Assembly: GCF_004403465.1 (NCBI RefSeq)
Contig: NZ_SOGQ01000055.1
Coordinates: forward strand, 1 to 64,000
Length of the DNA: 64,000 nucleotides
Direction: 5' to 3'
Source: Cryobacterium sinapicolor
Lineage (GTDB): Bacteria > Actinomycetota > Actinomycetes > Actinomycetales > Microbacteriaceae
Positions 43,639 through 53,917 of the stretch are shown piece by piece (the stretch's first letter is position 1; each line of letters starts with the position of its first letter). The notes beneath the pieces were generated by a model, which was not told the DNA's origin, made no database searches, and was given only the letters and a program-made list of their open reading frames with translations. Both the position numbers and the translations under genes were made by a program.

Positions 43639-43662
43639 AAACCCCGGTAAATTGGGGTTTTT
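43639..43662 (+). terminator. terminator of the second tRNA cassette
   Basis: AAACCCC (43639-43645) pairs with GGGGTTT (43654-43660) across an 8-nt loop, followed by two further T. It corresponds to the hairpin after the first cassette. Confidence 0.8.
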
Positions 43663-43767
43663 CTATACCCGAAATGCTGTGCCCGATCCTGTCGGGCCGG
43701 CGGAGGGGTCCCCTCCGGCGCGCCGCTAAAGTTGAGGGGGTTCGAACAACACTGAGGAGTAATACAC

Positions 43768-45735
43768 GTGGCTGACGGCTTTGAGCTATTCACCGACCGG
43801 TCCGTTGTCGCAATGCGCGTCAACGGCGAGCTCAAGGATCTCGCCACGACGGTGACTCCGACGGATGTCGTCGAACCGGTGACCATCGGCTCACCGGACG
43901 GCCTCGGCATCCTGCGCCACTCGGCCGCTCACGTGCTCGCGCAGGCCGTGCAGACCGTGAACCCGGCCGCACGCCTGGGCATCGGCCCGCCCGTCACCGA
44001 CGGTTTCTACTACGACTTCGACGTCGAGGAGGCGTTCACACCCGAGGACGTCAAGTCCCTTGAGAAAGCCATGGACCGCATCATCCGTCAGGGCCAGCGT
44101 TTCGTGCGCCGCGTCGTGACCGACGACCAGGCCAGGGAAGAACTGGCGACCGAACCGTACAAGCTCGAATTGATCGGGCTCAAGGGCGGGGCGGCGGAAA
44201 CCGCCGATAACGAGTCGGTCGAGGTCGGCGGCGCCGAACTCACCATCTACGACAACGTGGACCCGAAGACGGGCGAGACGGTCTGGAAAGACCTGTGCCG
44301 CGGCCCGCACCTGCCGAACACCCGCATGATCGGCAACGGATACTCCCTGACCCGACTGGCCGCCGCCTACTGGCGTGGGTCGGAGAAGAACCCGCAGCTG
44401 CAGCGCATCTATGGCACCGCGTGGCCCACCAAGGACGAACTGCGCGCTTACCAGGCACGCCAGGAGGAGGCAGCCAAGCGGGACCACCGCAAGCTCGGCG
44501 CCGAACTCGACCTCTTCAGCTTCCCCGAGGAGATCGGCTCCGGTCTTCCCGTCTTCCATCCCAAGGGCGGCATCATCCGCCAGGAGATGGAGAACTACTC
44601 CCGTAAGCGGCACACCGAGGCCGGCTACGACTTCGTCTACACCCCGCACATCACCAAGTCGAACCTCTTCGAGACTTCCGGGCACCTCGATTGGTACGCC
44701 GACGGCATGTTCCCACCGATGAAACTCGACGCGGAGTACGACGCCGATGGCCACATGACCCGTCAGGGCGTCGACTACTACCTCAAGCCGATGAACTGCC
44801 CGTTCCACAACCTGATCTTCCGCTCCAGCGGCCGCAGCTACCGTGACCTGCCCATGCGCCTGTTCGAGTTCGGTTCGGTCTACCGCTACGAGAAGTCCGG
44901 CGTCGTGCACGGCCTCACCCGGGTGCGCGGCATGACCCAGGATGACGCGCACATCTACACCACCCGCGAAGGTATGAAGGATGAGCTCACCGGCACCCTC
45001 AACTTCGTGCTCAAGCTGCTCGCCGACTACGGTCTCGAGGACTATTACCTCGAACTCTCCACGAAGGACCCGAAGAAGTTCGTCGGTACCGACGAAGCCT
45101 GGGCGGAAGCGACCGACACCCTGCGCGAGGTCGCCGAAGCATCCGGGCTCGAGCTCGTGGCCGACCCGGGCGGCGCCGCGTTCTACGGACCGAAGATCTC
45201 GGTTCAGGCCCGCGACGCGATCGGCCGCACTTGGCAGATGTCCACGATCCAGCTGGACTTCAACCTGCCGAAGCGATTCGACCTCGAGTACACGGCCCCC
45301 GACGGCTCCCGCCAGCGCCCGGTGATGATTCACCGGGCGCTGTTCGGGTCGATCGAACGCTTCTTCGCGGTGCTCACCGAGCACTACGCCGGTGCCTTCC
45401 CGGTGTGGCTGTCCCCGGTGCAGGTCGTCGGCATCCCGGTGTCCGAGCAATACGGCCCATACCTCGACGAGATCGTCGGCCGCCTCAGAGCCGCAGGCGT
45501 GCGCGCCGAGGTCGACCACTCCGACGACCGCATGCAGAAGAAGATCCGCAACCACACCAAGGCGAAGGTCCCCTTCCAGTTGATCGTCGGTGAGGACGAC
45601 CGGGACAACGGTGCGGTCAGCTTCCGGTTCCGCGACGGCACCCAGGACAACGGGGTGCCGGCCGATGAGGCCATCCGTCGCATCATCGCCGCGATCGAGA
45701 CGCGCGCGCAGGTCACGACACAGGGCCAGATCTGA
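43768..45735 (+). CDS. thrS: threonine--tRNA ligase
   Basis: A 655-residue class II synthetase that charges tRNA-Thr. The N-terminal TGS-like part is short and weakly conserved, then the SAD editing domain has [21 protein letters not shown] and [13 protein letters not shown], where it clears mischarged serine. The catalytic domain has [17 protein letters not shown], the zinc Cys in [15 protein letters not shown], motif 2 [20 protein letters not shown], and motif 3 [19 protein letters not shown]; the anticodon domain is at the end. GTG 43768 has GAGGAG about 8 nt upstream. It is followed by the HIT gene after 1 nt, so the pair is an operon. Confidence 0.96.
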   Translation: MADGFELFTDRSVVAMRVNGELKDLATTVTPTDVVEPVTIGSPDGLGILRHSAAHVLAQAVQTVNPAARLGIGPPVTDGFYYDFDVEEAFTPEDVKSLEKAMDRIIRQGQRFVRRVVTDDQAREELATEPYKLELIGLKGGAAETADNESVEVGGAELTIYDNVDPKTGETVWKDLCRGPHLPNTRMIGNGYSLTRLAAAYWRGSEKNPQLQRIYGTAWPTKDELRAYQARQEEAAKRDHRKLGAELDLFSFPEEIGSGLPVFHPKGGIIRQEMENYSRKRHTEAGYDFVYTPHITKSNLFETSGHLDWYADGMFPPMKLDAEYDADGHMTRQGVDYYLKPMNCPFHNLIFRSSGRSYRDLPMRLFEFGSVYRYEKSGVVHGLTRVRGMTQDDAHIYTTREGMKDELTGTLNFVLKLLADYGLEDYYLELSTKDPKKFVGTDEAWAEATDTLREVAEASGLELVADPGGAAFYGPKISVQARDAIGRTWQMSTIQLDFNLPKRFDLEYTAPDGSRQRPVMIHRALFGSIERFFAVLTEHYAGAFPVWLSPVQVVGIPVSEQYGPYLDEIVGRLRAAGVRAEVDHSDDRMQKKIRNHTKAKVPFQLIVGEDDRDNGAVSFRFRDGTQDNGVPADEAIRRIIAAIETRAQVTTQGQI

Positions 45736-45736
45736 G

Positions 45737-46300
45737 ATGGAGGTACCCAACGACGAGTTCGAGGGACTCGAGCAGTCGTCGGAGTTCGCCGCGGTTCCGG
45801 ATGCCTTCCAACGGCTCTGGACCCCGCACCGGATGGTGTACATCCAGGATGGCCAGCAGCCGCACCCGGACGACTGCCCCTTCTGCCTGGCCCCGAGCAT
45901 GACCGACGAGAAGGCCCTGATCGTGGCCCGCGGCACCCACGCTTACGTGCTGCTGAACCTGTTCCCCTATAACAGCGGCCACCTGCTGGTCTGCCCCTAC
46001 CGCCACATCGCCACGTACGACGAGGCCAGCCCGGAGGAGATCGCCGAGATCGGCAGCCTCACCCAGGTGGCCATGCGGGTGCTGAAGACGGTGTCGCACT
46101 GCGACGGTTTCAACATCGGCATGAACCAGGGCCGCATCGCCGGTGCGGGCATCGCCGAGCACCTGCACCAGCACATCGTTCCCCGCTGGGCACTCGACTC
46201 CAACTTCTTCCCGATCATCGCCGGAACGAAGGCGATTCCCCGCCTTCTGGGCGATGTGCGGCGCGAAGTCGCGGCGGGCTGGCCCCTGGATGGCAACTAG
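45737..46300 (+). CDS. HIT domain-containing protein
   Basis: A 187-residue member of the histidine triad family of nucleotide hydrolases/transferases, closest in layout to the actinobacterial AP4A phosphorylase type (Rv2613c). The triad HLHQHIVPRW is near residue 140, a zinc-type CPFC is at about 52-55, and LNLFPYNSGHLLVCPYRHI is the family's conserved stretch. ATG 45737 is 1 nt after the thrS stop, so translation is coupled. In many actinobacteria thrS and this gene are followed by pgsA and a mannosyltransferase; here pdxS comes next instead. Confidence 0.9.
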   Translation: MEVPNDEFEGLEQSSEFAAVPDAFQRLWTPHRMVYIQDGQQPHPDDCPFCLAPSMTDEKALIVARGTHAYVLLNLFPYNSGHLLVCPYRHIATYDEASPEEIAEIGSLTQVAMRVLKTVSHCDGFNIGMNQGRIAGAGIAEHLHQHIVPRWALDSNFFPIIAGTKAIPRLLGDVRREVAAGWPLDGN

Positions 46301-46355
46301 CCGTATAAAACCCTCCATCGGCACCCGCCGGACGGAACCGACCACCCCCAAGGAA

Positions 46356-46361
46356 TAGAAT
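46356..46361 (+). promoter_or_regulatory. pdxS -10 element, possibly leaderless
   Basis: TAGAAT ends 7 nt before the pdxS ATG at 46369, which would put the transcript start at the start codon. The possible Shine-Dalgarno AAGGA lies 14 nt upstream, too far to be good. No clear -35 is seen. Confidence 0.4.
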
Positions 46362-46368
46362 CACAGCT

Positions 46369-47265
<897 letters not shown>

Positions 47266-47278
47266 CCACCCGTTCGTG

Positions 47279-47869
47279 AGCGTTGGAGTTCTTGCTCTTC
47301 AGGGTGACTTCCGTGAGCATGCCGTGGTTCTTCGGAACCTCGGCGCCGAGGTCGAGCTCATCCGCCGCCCGGAAGAACTGGCCCGCATCAGCGGGCTCGT
47401 GATCCCGGGCGGCGAGTCCAGCGTGATGGACAAACTCGCCCGCGCGTTCGGCCTGGCCGAACCGTTGGCCGGGGCCGTGCGGTCCGGCCTGCCTGTCTAC
47501 GGCACCTGCGCCGGTCTGATCATGCTGGCCGACACCGTCATCGACGGCATACAGGGGCAGCAGACGATCGGCGGCTTCGACATCGCGGTTCGCCGCAACG
47601 CCTTCGGTTCGCAGACGCTCTCATTTGAAACTGACCTCGATGTGCCGGTGCTCGGTGAGCCGCTGGTGCACGCCGTATTCATCCGGGCACCCGTGGTGGA
47701 GTCCGTCGGGCCGCGCACCCGCGCACTGGCCACTCTCCCGGACGGCCGTTGTGTCGCGGTCGAGCAGGGCAACCTCCTTGGCACATCGTTCCACCCCGAG
47801 ATCACCGGGGAGCACCGCTTCCACGCATACTTTCTGCAGAAGGTGGCCGCCGCCGGCTACCGCCGCTAG
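47279..47869 (+). CDS. pdxT: pyridoxal 5'-phosphate synthase glutaminase subunit PdxT
   Basis: A 196-residue class I glutaminase that releases ammonia and passes it through a tunnel to PdxS. The nucleophile Cys is in VYGTCAGLIMLA near residue 80, the His and Glu of the triad are in GTSFHPEITGEHRFH, and LALQGDFREHAVVLRNLGAE with VIPGGESSVMDKL are family signatures. GTG 47279 is 13 nt after the pdxS stop and fits the family start (MSVGVLALQGDF). The next gene, DUF1697, follows after 9 nt. Confidence 0.96.
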   Translation, partial: SVGVLALQGDFREHAVVLRNLGAEVELIRRPEELARISGLVIPGGESSVMDKLARAFGLAEPLAGAVRSGLPVYGTCAGLIMLADTVIDGIQGQQTIGGFDIAVRRNAFGSQTLSFETDLDVPVLGEPLVHAVFIRAPVVESVGPRTRALATLPDGRCVAVEQGNLLGTSFHPEITGEHRFHAYFLQKVAAAGYRR

Positions 47870-47878
47870 GCTCCGGTC

Positions 47879-48421
47879 ATGGCTGGCTGGGTGGCGCTCC
47901 TGCGCGGAATCAACGTCAACGGCATCACGATCGCCATGACGGACCTGCAGGATGTGTTCCGCGCACTCGGCTGCACGGATGTCCGCACCGTCCTGGCCAG
48001 CGGCAACGTGCTCTTCACCTCGGGCGAAACGAATGCCGCGGCACTCAAGGCCGACATCGAACGTGCGCTCTCCGACACCTTCGGCTACCAGGCCTGGATC
48101 GTGCTCCTTGGCGTCGCCACCCTCGACACCGTAGTGAGGGCGTTCCCGTTCGATGCGGAGCGGGACGGCTGGCATCCGTACGTCGTGTTCGGATCAAATC
48201 AGTCCCCGCTCGACGAACTCATCGACGCGGCGGGGGAACCGGATCCGGAAACGGAGCAGGTGCTGCCCGGAGTGGGCGTGCTCTATTGGCAGGTGCGACG
48301 AAGCATCGGCATCAACAGCCCGTTCAGCAAGTTGAGCGGGAAGGCCCGCTACCGGTCGACCACGACCACGCGCAATCTGCGCACCCTGAACAAGCTCATC
48401 GCATCGGCTCCGGGCGCGTGA
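47879..48421 (+). CDS. DUF1697 domain-containing protein
   Basis: A 180-residue protein of the DUF1697 family, function unknown. The family start WVALLRGINVNG and LQDVFRALGCTDVRTVLASG are clear, and TTTTRNLRTLNKLIA closes the domain. Structures of relatives show a tandem ferredoxin-like fold, which may bind nucleic acids or nucleotides. ATG 47879 lies 9 nt after the pdxT stop, so it may be transcribed with pdxST, but its role in PLP supply is not indicated by the sequence. Confidence 0.9.
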   Translation: MAGWVALLRGINVNGITIAMTDLQDVFRALGCTDVRTVLASGNVLFTSGETNAAALKADIERALSDTFGYQAWIVLLGVATLDTVVRAFPFDAERDGWHPYVVFGSNQSPLDELIDAAGEPDPETEQVLPGVGVLYWQVRRSIGINSPFSKLSGKARYRSTTTTRNLRTLNKLIASAPGA

Positions 48422-48468
48422 AACCCGTCCCATCAGGCATCGCGGGTTAGAATGAGGCGCACCTCAAG

Positions 48469-48509
48469 GTGCAGCGACCAGTGGCACAACAGTGCAGCGA
48501 CCAGTGGCA
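48469..48509 (+). repeat. 18-bp direct repeat upstream of yebC
   Basis: The 18-bp unit GTGCAGCGACCAGTGGCA occurs at 48469-48486 and 48492-48509, five bases apart. It lies in the 148-nt gap before yebC, where a -10-like TAGAAT is seen at 48448-48453. It could be a regulator's twin binding site or a slipped duplication. Confidence 0.7.
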
Positions 48510-48569
48510 GCAAGCACCCCGGCGCCAATCGACAGCCACGTCACGACAGCCAAAGACAACGGGAGACTC

Positions 48570-49334
48570 ATGTCCGGACATTCCAAGTGGGCGACAACGA
48601 AGCACCAGAAGGCGGTCACCGACTCGCGTCGGGCCAAGGCCTTCGCCAAGTTGATCAAGAACATCGAAGTCGCGGCCCGCATGGGTGGCGCCGACCTGTC
48701 GGGCAACCCGACCCTGGTCGACGCGATCCAGAAGGCCAAGAAGACCTCTGTGCCCAACGACAACATCGACCGGGCCGTCAAGCGCGGCGCCGGCCTGTCC
48801 GGCGAAGTCGTCGACTACACGACCATCATGTACGAGGGCTACGCCGCGCACGGTGTCGCCGTCATGATCGAGTGTCTGACCGACAATAAGAACCGCGCAG
48901 CTGCCGAGGTGCGCACGACGATGTCCCGCAACGGTGGCAACATGGCCGATCCGGGCAGCGTGGCCTACAACTTCCACCGCAAGGGCATCGTCGTCGTGCC
49001 GAAGAGCGCCGCCCTCACCGAAGACGACGTGCTCCTCGCCGTGCTCGACGCGGGTGCCGAAGAGGTCGTCGACGACGGCGAGAAGTTCGAGGTCTTCAGC
49101 GAAGCCCACGATCTCGTGGCGACCCGCTCCGCCCTGCAGACAGCCGGGATCGACTACGACTCGGCCGACATCGCGTTCGTGCCTCAACTCAAGGTCGAGG
49201 TCGACGCCGAGACCGCCCGCAAGGTGTTCCGGCTGATCGACGCACTCGAAGAACTGGACGACGTGCAGAACATCTACAGCAACTACGATGTGTCGCCCGA
49301 GGTCATCGCGGAGCTTCAGGCCGAAGCCGAGTAG
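48570..49334 (+). CDS. yebC: YebC/PmpR family regulatory protein
   Basis: A 254-residue protein of the YebC/TACO1 family, long taken as a DNA-binding regulator and now also linked to translation of polyproline stretches. It begins [20 protein letters not shown], has the family's [14 protein letters not shown] segment, [19 protein letters not shown] and [15 protein letters not shown] 48570 has GGGAG upstream and matches the family start. It heads the yebC-ruvC-ruvA-ruvB block, with ruvC 6 nt after its stop; this order is common across bacteria. Confidence 0.95.
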   Translation: MSGHSKWATTKHQKAVTDSRRAKAFAKLIKNIEVAARMGGADLSGNPTLVDAIQKAKKTSVPNDNIDRAVKRGAGLSGEVVDYTTIMYEGYAAHGVAVMIECLTDNKNRAAAEVRTTMSRNGGNMADPGSVAYNFHRKGIVVVPKSAALTEDDVLLAVLDAGAEEVVDDGEKFEVFSEAHDLVATRSALQTAGIDYDSADIAFVPQLKVEVDAETARKVFRLIDALEELDDVQNIYSNYDVSPEVIAELQAEAE

Positions 49335-49340
49335 CGCGCC

Positions 49341-49943
49341 GTGTCGGTCCGGGTTCTGGGCATTGATCCCGGGCTGACCCGCTGCGGTGTCGGCATCGTC
49401 GACGTCGCCGGCAACCGATCCGCGACCCTGGTCGATGTGACCGTGCTGCGCAGCTCGCCCGATCTGCCGCTCGAGCAGAGGCTCCTGCTGATCAGTCGGG
49501 GCCTGGAGGACCTGCTCGACCGGCACAAGCCGGCCGTCGTCGCGATCGAGCGGGTATTCGCCCAGAACAACGTCAGAACCGTGATGGGGACCGCCCAGAT
49601 CAGCGGCGTCGCGCTTCTCCTCGCCGCCCAGCGAGGGTTGACGGTCACCCTGCACACCCCGAGCGAGGTCAAGGCCGCCATAACCGGCTACGGGTCTGCC
49701 GACAAGGCTCAGGTCGGCACCATGGTCGCGCGGGTGTTGGGCCTGGCCGAGGTGCCCAAGCCCGCGGATGCCGCGGACGCGCTGGCCATCGCGATCTGCC
49801 ACGCCTGGCGCACCGGGGCGGCTGGCGGCACCCTGCCGACCAGCGTCGACGTGGTGCCCGGCACTCTGACCCCGGCTCAGAAGGCATGGCGCGCCGCCGA
49901 GCGCAGCGCAGTGTCGCCGGTGCCCCGTAGTCTGAAGCGGTGA
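49341..49943 (+). CDS. ruvC: crossover junction endodeoxyribonuclease RuvC
   Basis: A 200-residue Holliday-junction resolvase. The acidic residues of the RNase H-like fold are in [28 protein letters not shown] and [16 protein letters not shown]. The dimer cuts junctions after branch migration by RuvAB. GTG 49341 is 6 nt after the yebC stop, and its TGA overlaps the start of ruvA by 4 nt. A short basic tail ([17 protein letters not shown]) extends the usual fold. Confidence 0.97.
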   Translation: MSVRVLGIDPGLTRCGVGIVDVAGNRSATLVDVTVLRSSPDLPLEQRLLLISRGLEDLLDRHKPAVVAIERVFAQNNVRTVMGTAQISGVALLLAAQRGLTVTLHTPSEVKAAITGYGSADKAQVGTMVARVLGLAEVPKPADAADALAIAICHAWRTGAAGGTLPTSVDVVPGTLTPAQKAWRAAERSAVSPVPRSLKR

Positions 49944-50563
49944 TTTCTTCCGTTCGTGGCCTTGTCCTGTCTGCCGTGGGTCCCGCGGCCGTGATCGAGG
50001 TCGGGGGAGTCGGACTGGCCGTTCAGGTCACCCCGGCCACGGCCCTCTCCCTGCGCGTCGGCACGGAGGCCCGCCTTTCGACCACCCTCATCGTGCGCGA
50101 GGACTCGCTCACCCTCTACGGCTTCCCATCCGCCGACGAACTCGAGGTCTTCGAGCTTCTGGTCGGCGTCACCGGGGTCGGTCCGAAATCGGCCCTTGGC
50201 GTGCTCGCGGTGCTCAGCCCCGGCCAGATCGCCCAGGCCGTCTCGGCCGAAGACGACGGCGCCTTCCGCAAGGTCAGCGGCATCGGGCCGAAAACGGCCA
50301 AACTCATCGTGCTCTCCCTGGCCGGTAAGGTGTTCGTGACGACCACAGCGGCGGCATCCGCCCGCCCGGCACCCACCAGTGCGTCCGCCAACGTGCAGGC
50401 CGCCCTGATCGGGCTGGGCTGGTCGGAGAAGGTGGCCGCCCAGGTCGTGGACGAGACCCTTGCCGAAACCCTCGAACCCGAACAGGTCGGCGTCGCAGCG
50501 CTCCTCCGCCTCGTGCTCACCAGACTCGGCCCGGCCCAGCAGGCATCGGAGCGCCGCTCATGA
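49940..50563 (+). CDS. ruvA: Holliday junction branch migration protein RuvA
   Basis: A 207-residue tetrameric junction-binding protein. Its OB domain is N-terminal ([20 protein letters not shown]), the helix-hairpin-helix pair is in [20 protein letters not shown] and [17 protein letters not shown], and the C-terminal domain III ([18 protein letters not shown]) binds RuvB. It overlaps both neighbours (4 nt with ruvC at GTGA and 4 nt with ruvB at ATGA), so all three are coupled. A Thr/Ala/Pro linker between domains II and III is seen. Confidence 0.97.
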   Translation: MISSVRGLVLSAVGPAAVIEVGGVGLAVQVTPATALSLRVGTEARLSTTLIVREDSLTLYGFPSADELEVFELLVGVTGVGPKSALGVLAVLSPGQIAQAVSAEDDGAFRKVSGIGPKTAKLIVLSLAGKVFVTTTAAASARPAPTSASANVQAALIGLGWSEKVAAQVVDETLAETLEPEQVGVAALLRLVLTRLGPAQQASERRS

Positions 50564-51627
50564 GCGGCGGGCAGGGCCTGGCCGGTGACCCCGGCGTGGA
50601 ACTGACCAGGCCGGAACTCGAAGGCGACGCCGAGCTGGCCTTCGAGGGAGCCCTCCGCCCGCGTAGCCTGGGCGAGTTCGTCGGCCAGCAGAAGGTGCGA
50701 GGGCAGCTGCAGCTGCTCCTCACCGCGGCCACCATGCAGAGCCGCACCCCCGACCACATCCTGCTGGCCGGCCCGCCCGGACTCGGCAAGACCACTCTGG
50801 CCATGATCATCGCCTACGAGGGCAACCGTCCGCTGCGGATGTCCAGCGGCCCCGCCATCCAGCACGCCGGCGACCTGGCCGCCGTGCTGTCCTCGCTGGT
50901 GCCCGGCGAGGTGCTGTTCATCGACGAGATCCATCGGATGGCCCGTTCCGCCGAGGAGATGCTCTACCTGGCGATGGAGGACTTCCGCATCGACATCATG
51001 GTTGGCAAGGGCGCCGGCGCCACCTCGGTTCCGCTCGAGTTGGCACCGTTCACCCTTGTCGGCGCCACGACCCGGTCCGGGCTGCTGCCCAACCCGCTGC
51101 GCGACCGGTTCGGCTTCACCGCCCACCTGGAGTTCTACGCCGACCATGAACTCGAGCAGGTGCTCGGTCGGGCGGCCAAACTACTCGACCTGGTGATCGA
51201 CACGGAGGCCATCGCCGAGATCGCCGGGCGGTGCCGTGGCACACCCCGAATCGCCAACCGACTGCTCCGACGGGTGCGGGACTACGCGCTGGTGCACGGC
51301 GGAGACGCCGATGTGGCAGCGGTGCATGCCGCACTGGAGCTCTACGACGTCGACGCCATCGGGCTCGACCGGCTCGACCGAGAGGTGATGCGCATCATCC
51401 TGACCCGTTTTGGGGGAGGGCCCGTGGGCCTCAACACTCTCGCGGTGTCCGTGGGGGAGGAATCCGAGACCATCGAGGCCGTCGTGGAGCCGTTCCTGGT
51501 GCGGATCGGGTTCCTGATGCGCACTCCGCGCGGCCGAGTGGCGACCACGGAAGCGTGGCGGCATTTCGGCCTCGCCGCGCCTCTGGCAGGCGGGCCGACC
51601 GTCCCTCTTATGCTGGATGATCTATAA
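50560..51627 (+). CDS. ruvB: Holliday junction branch migration DNA helicase RuvB
   Basis: A 355-residue AAA+ motor that drives branch migration with RuvA. Walker A is [15 protein letters not shown], Walker B is [10 protein letters not shown], and further on come [17 protein letters not shown] with the arginine finger region and a winged-helix C-terminus ([20 protein letters not shown]). The N-terminus carries an acidic Gly-Glu-Asp extension. ATG 50560 overlaps the ruvA stop by 4 nt. yajC follows after 99 nt. Confidence 0.97.
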   Translation: MSGGQGLAGDPGVELTRPELEGDAELAFEGALRPRSLGEFVGQQKVRGQLQLLLTAATMQSRTPDHILLAGPPGLGKTTLAMIIAYEGNRPLRMSSGPAIQHAGDLAAVLSSLVPGEVLFIDEIHRMARSAEEMLYLAMEDFRIDIMVGKGAGATSVPLELAPFTLVGATTRSGLLPNPLRDRFGFTAHLEFYADHELEQVLGRAAKLLDLVIDTEAIAEIAGRCRGTPRIANRLLRRVRDYALVHGGDADVAAVHAALELYDVDAIGLDRLDREVMRIILTRFGGGPVGLNTLAVSVGEESETIEAVVEPFLVRIGFLMRTPRGRVATTEAWRHFGLAAPLAGGPTVPLMLDDL

Positions 51628-51726
51628 TTCGAGTTGGTTCGCTTGGAACCATTCGTGCCGGTTCTCTGAGGAGCCGGCCCGCACAGACTTCGGCTACGTG
51701 CCGCAACCGGAAGGTCACACAGTTTT

Positions 51727-52113
51727 ATGGATCCGTTGACTCTTGTCATGCTCGCCGTTCTCGCGGCGCTCGTGTTCTTCATGTTCCGCAACAGCCGCAA
51801 GCGCCAGAAGGACCTCGCCGCCCTGCAGGCCCAGATGGTCGTCGGCGCTGAGGTCATGACCAACTTCGGTATGTACGGCACCATTCTCGCGATCGATGAG
51901 GAGGCCAATAAGGTCGCCCTCGAGATTGCGCCCGGTACCGTCGTGCAGCTGCACCGTCAGACCATCGCGCGCGTCGTCGAGCCGATCGTGGCCGAGCCCG
52001 CAGAAGAGGGCGTCGCCGAGCTGAACCAGGGCAACGCCACCGTTATGGGCGAGCCCGACTTCGGCCAGCGCGTCGCCGACTCCGACGACGAGCCCAAAAA
52101 GGGCGACGCGTAA
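51727..52113 (+). CDS. yajC: preprotein translocase subunit YajC
   Basis: A 128-residue protein with one N-terminal membrane helix (LTLVMLAVLAALVFFMFRNS), a basic turn with RKRQKDLAALQAQMVVGAEV, then a small soluble beta domain (MTNFGMYGTILAID) and an acidic disordered C-terminus. YajC forms an accessory complex with SecD and SecF that aids protein export. It is the first gene of yajC-secD-secF; the gap to secD is 67 nt. The family is small and its exact role is modest. Confidence 0.92.
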   Translation: MDPLTLVMLAVLAALVFFMFRNSRKRQKDLAALQAQMVVGAEVMTNFGMYGTILAIDEEANKVALEIAPGTVVQLHRQTIARVVEPIVAEPAEEGVAELNQGNATVMGEPDFGQRVADSDDEPKKGDA

Positions 52114-52180
52114 CCAATCCCTCTCCATGCCCGCGCCCCGGCGCGGGCATGAGCATGAGCATAGAAAGCTGAGTTCTCTG

Positions 52181-53917
52181 GTGGCAAAGTCGTCTCCGGC
52201 CAAAAAGGCCTGGCGTTCCCTCACATGGCTGGGGGTGATCATCGTCGGCCTGATCGCGCTCAACACGGCCGGCGTTCTCACCGGCAGTGGATCCTGGACG
52301 CCCAAGCTGGCCCTGGACCTCGAGGGCGGCACGCAGATCATTCTCGCGCCGAAGCTCGAGTCGGGGCAGTCCGTGTCCTCAGAGCAGCTCAACGAGGCCG
52401 TCAAGATCATCCGGCAGCGCATCGACTCGGCGGGCGTCTCTGAGGCGGAGATCAACACGCAGGGCGGCCAGAACATCGTCGTGTCCATCCCCGGTGTGCC
52501 GGACGACGAGACGATCAACCGGATTGAGTCCTCGGCGAAGCTCGAGTTCCGTCCGGTTCTGGTGGCAGGCGCCCCGTCCGCGGCCAGCGTCGGTGAAGAC
52601 ATCGTGGGAGAGGACGGGGTCATGACCCCGGCCCCGACCCCCGCGGTCGACCCGAACCTGGAGAGCACCCCGACGGCGGTGCCCACCGACGGGAGCGACC
52701 TGAACTGGATCACCCCCGCTCTCCAGGCACAGTACGAGGCCTTCGACTGCAGCCGGATCGACACCACCAATGTGGCTCCGGCCGGTGAGCCACTCGTCAC
52801 CTGTGAAGCCGACGGCTCCATCAAATACATCCTCGGCCCGGTCGAGGTCAGCGGCGAAAACGTCTCCGATGCGACCAACGGCCAGCAGACCACGCAGAGC
52901 GGGGCCACAACCGGCGAATGGGTTGTCAACATCACCTTCGACGGCACCGGCACCAAGGCCTTCGCCGACGTCAGCACACGGCTGAACGCCCTCACCGGAG
53001 CGCAGAACCAGTTCGCGATCGTGCTCGACGGCAACGTGATCTCCGCCCCGCGCACCCTGGCGGCCATCACGGACGGCAACGCACAGATCAGCGGTGACTT
53101 CGACCAGGACTCGTCGAAAGCCCTCGCCGACCAGCTCAAGTTCGGCGCCCTACCACTCAGCTTCGCCGTGCAGAGCCAGGACACCATCTCGGCGACGCTC
53201 GGGTCCAGTCAACTCACCGGTGGTCTGATCGCCGGTCTGATCGGACTCGTCCTGGTCGTGCTCTACTCCCTGATCCAGTACCGGCTGCTCGGCCTCGTCA
53301 CGGTCGCGTCCCTCTCGGTTGCCGCGATCATCACCTACCTGCTGATCACGATCCTCTCCTGGCGTGAGGGCTACCGGCTCTCGCTCGCCGGTGTCGCGGG
53401 TCTTATCGTCGCGATCGGTATCACCGCGGACTCCTTCATCGTCTACTTCGAGCGGGTGCGCGACGAACTCCGGGACGGGCGCGGTCTCGAATCATCGGTC
53501 GAAGCAGGCTGGAAACGCGCCCTGCGCACCATCCTCGCCTCCGACGCGGTCAACATCCTGGCGGCCGGCGTCCTGTTCATAGTCGCCGTCGGCAACGTGA
53601 AGGGCTTCGCCCTCACCCTCGGGCTGACCACGCTCGTCGACGTGCTCGTGGTGATGCTGTTCACCCACCCGATGCTCCAACTACTGGCGCGCACGAAGTT
53701 CTTCAGCGACGGCCACAGGCTCAGCGGCCTCGACCCGCGGGCGCTGGGTGCCACCTACCGCGGCCGGGCAAAATTCCGCCCCTCGGATGACCTCCCGTCC
53801 GCCAAACTGTCCTCGGCCAGCCGTGAGGCGGCCAAGCGTCAGACCATCGCTGAGCGCAAGGCGTCAGAACTCGTCGGTTCCACAGCGGATCGATCGACCG
53901 ACGGGAAGGATTCCTAA
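52181..53917 (+). CDS. secD: protein translocase subunit SecD
   Basis: A 578-residue membrane protein that uses proton motive force to help proteins leave the translocon. One N-terminal helix is followed by the large P1 periplasmic-type domain starting with the LALDLEGGTQIIL motif, a central acidic insert of low complexity (APTPAVDPNLESTPTAVP), then five C-terminal helices beginning near residue 350 with LGSSQLTGGLIAGLIGLVLV and AIGITADSFIVYFERVRDEL. GTG 52181 is preferred because the helix and basic run KKAWRSLTW follow at once. Its stop shares one base with the secF start. Confidence 0.94.
   Translation: MAKSSPAKKAWRSLTWLGVIIVGLIALNTAGVLTGSGSWTPKLALDLEGGTQIILAPKLESGQSVSSEQLNEAVKIIRQRIDSAGVSEAEINTQGGQNIVVSIPGVPDDETINRIESSAKLEFRPVLVAGAPSAASVGEDIVGEDGVMTPAPTPAVDPNLESTPTAVPTDGSDLNWITPALQAQYEAFDCSRIDTTNVAPAGEPLVTCEADGSIKYILGPVEVSGENVSDATNGQQTTQSGATTGEWVVNITFDGTGTKAFADVSTRLNALTGAQNQFAIVLDGNVISAPRTLAAITDGNAQISGDFDQDSSKALADQLKFGALPLSFAVQSQDTISATLGSSQLTGGLIAGLIGLVLVVLYSLIQYRLLGLVTVASLSVAAIITYLLITILSWREGYRLSLAGVAGLIVAIGITADSFIVYFERVRDELRDGRGLESSVEAGWKRALRTILASDAVNILAAGVLFIVAVGNVKGFALTLGLTTLVDVLVVMLFTHPMLQLLARTKFFSDGHRLSGLDPRALGATYRGRAKFRPSDDLPSAKLSSASREAAKRQTIAERKASELVGSTADRSTDGKDS

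Larger units (their letters stand above)
42805..43662 (+). repeat. tandem duplication of a Gly-Cys-Val tRNA cassette
   Basis: Two copies of tRNA-Gly, tRNA-Cys, tRNA-Val, each with a -10 element before it and a hairpin terminator after it. All three tRNA pairs and the -10 are offset by exactly 479 bp. The Gly and Val genes are identical between copies, the Cys genes differ at two bases, and the spacers differ more. Confidence 0.9.

Noticed and set aside
43891-45936. 681-codon frame antisense to thrS
   Set aside because: An antisense shadow of a conserved gene; its composition is that of a reversed GC-rich coding strand, with no domain pattern.
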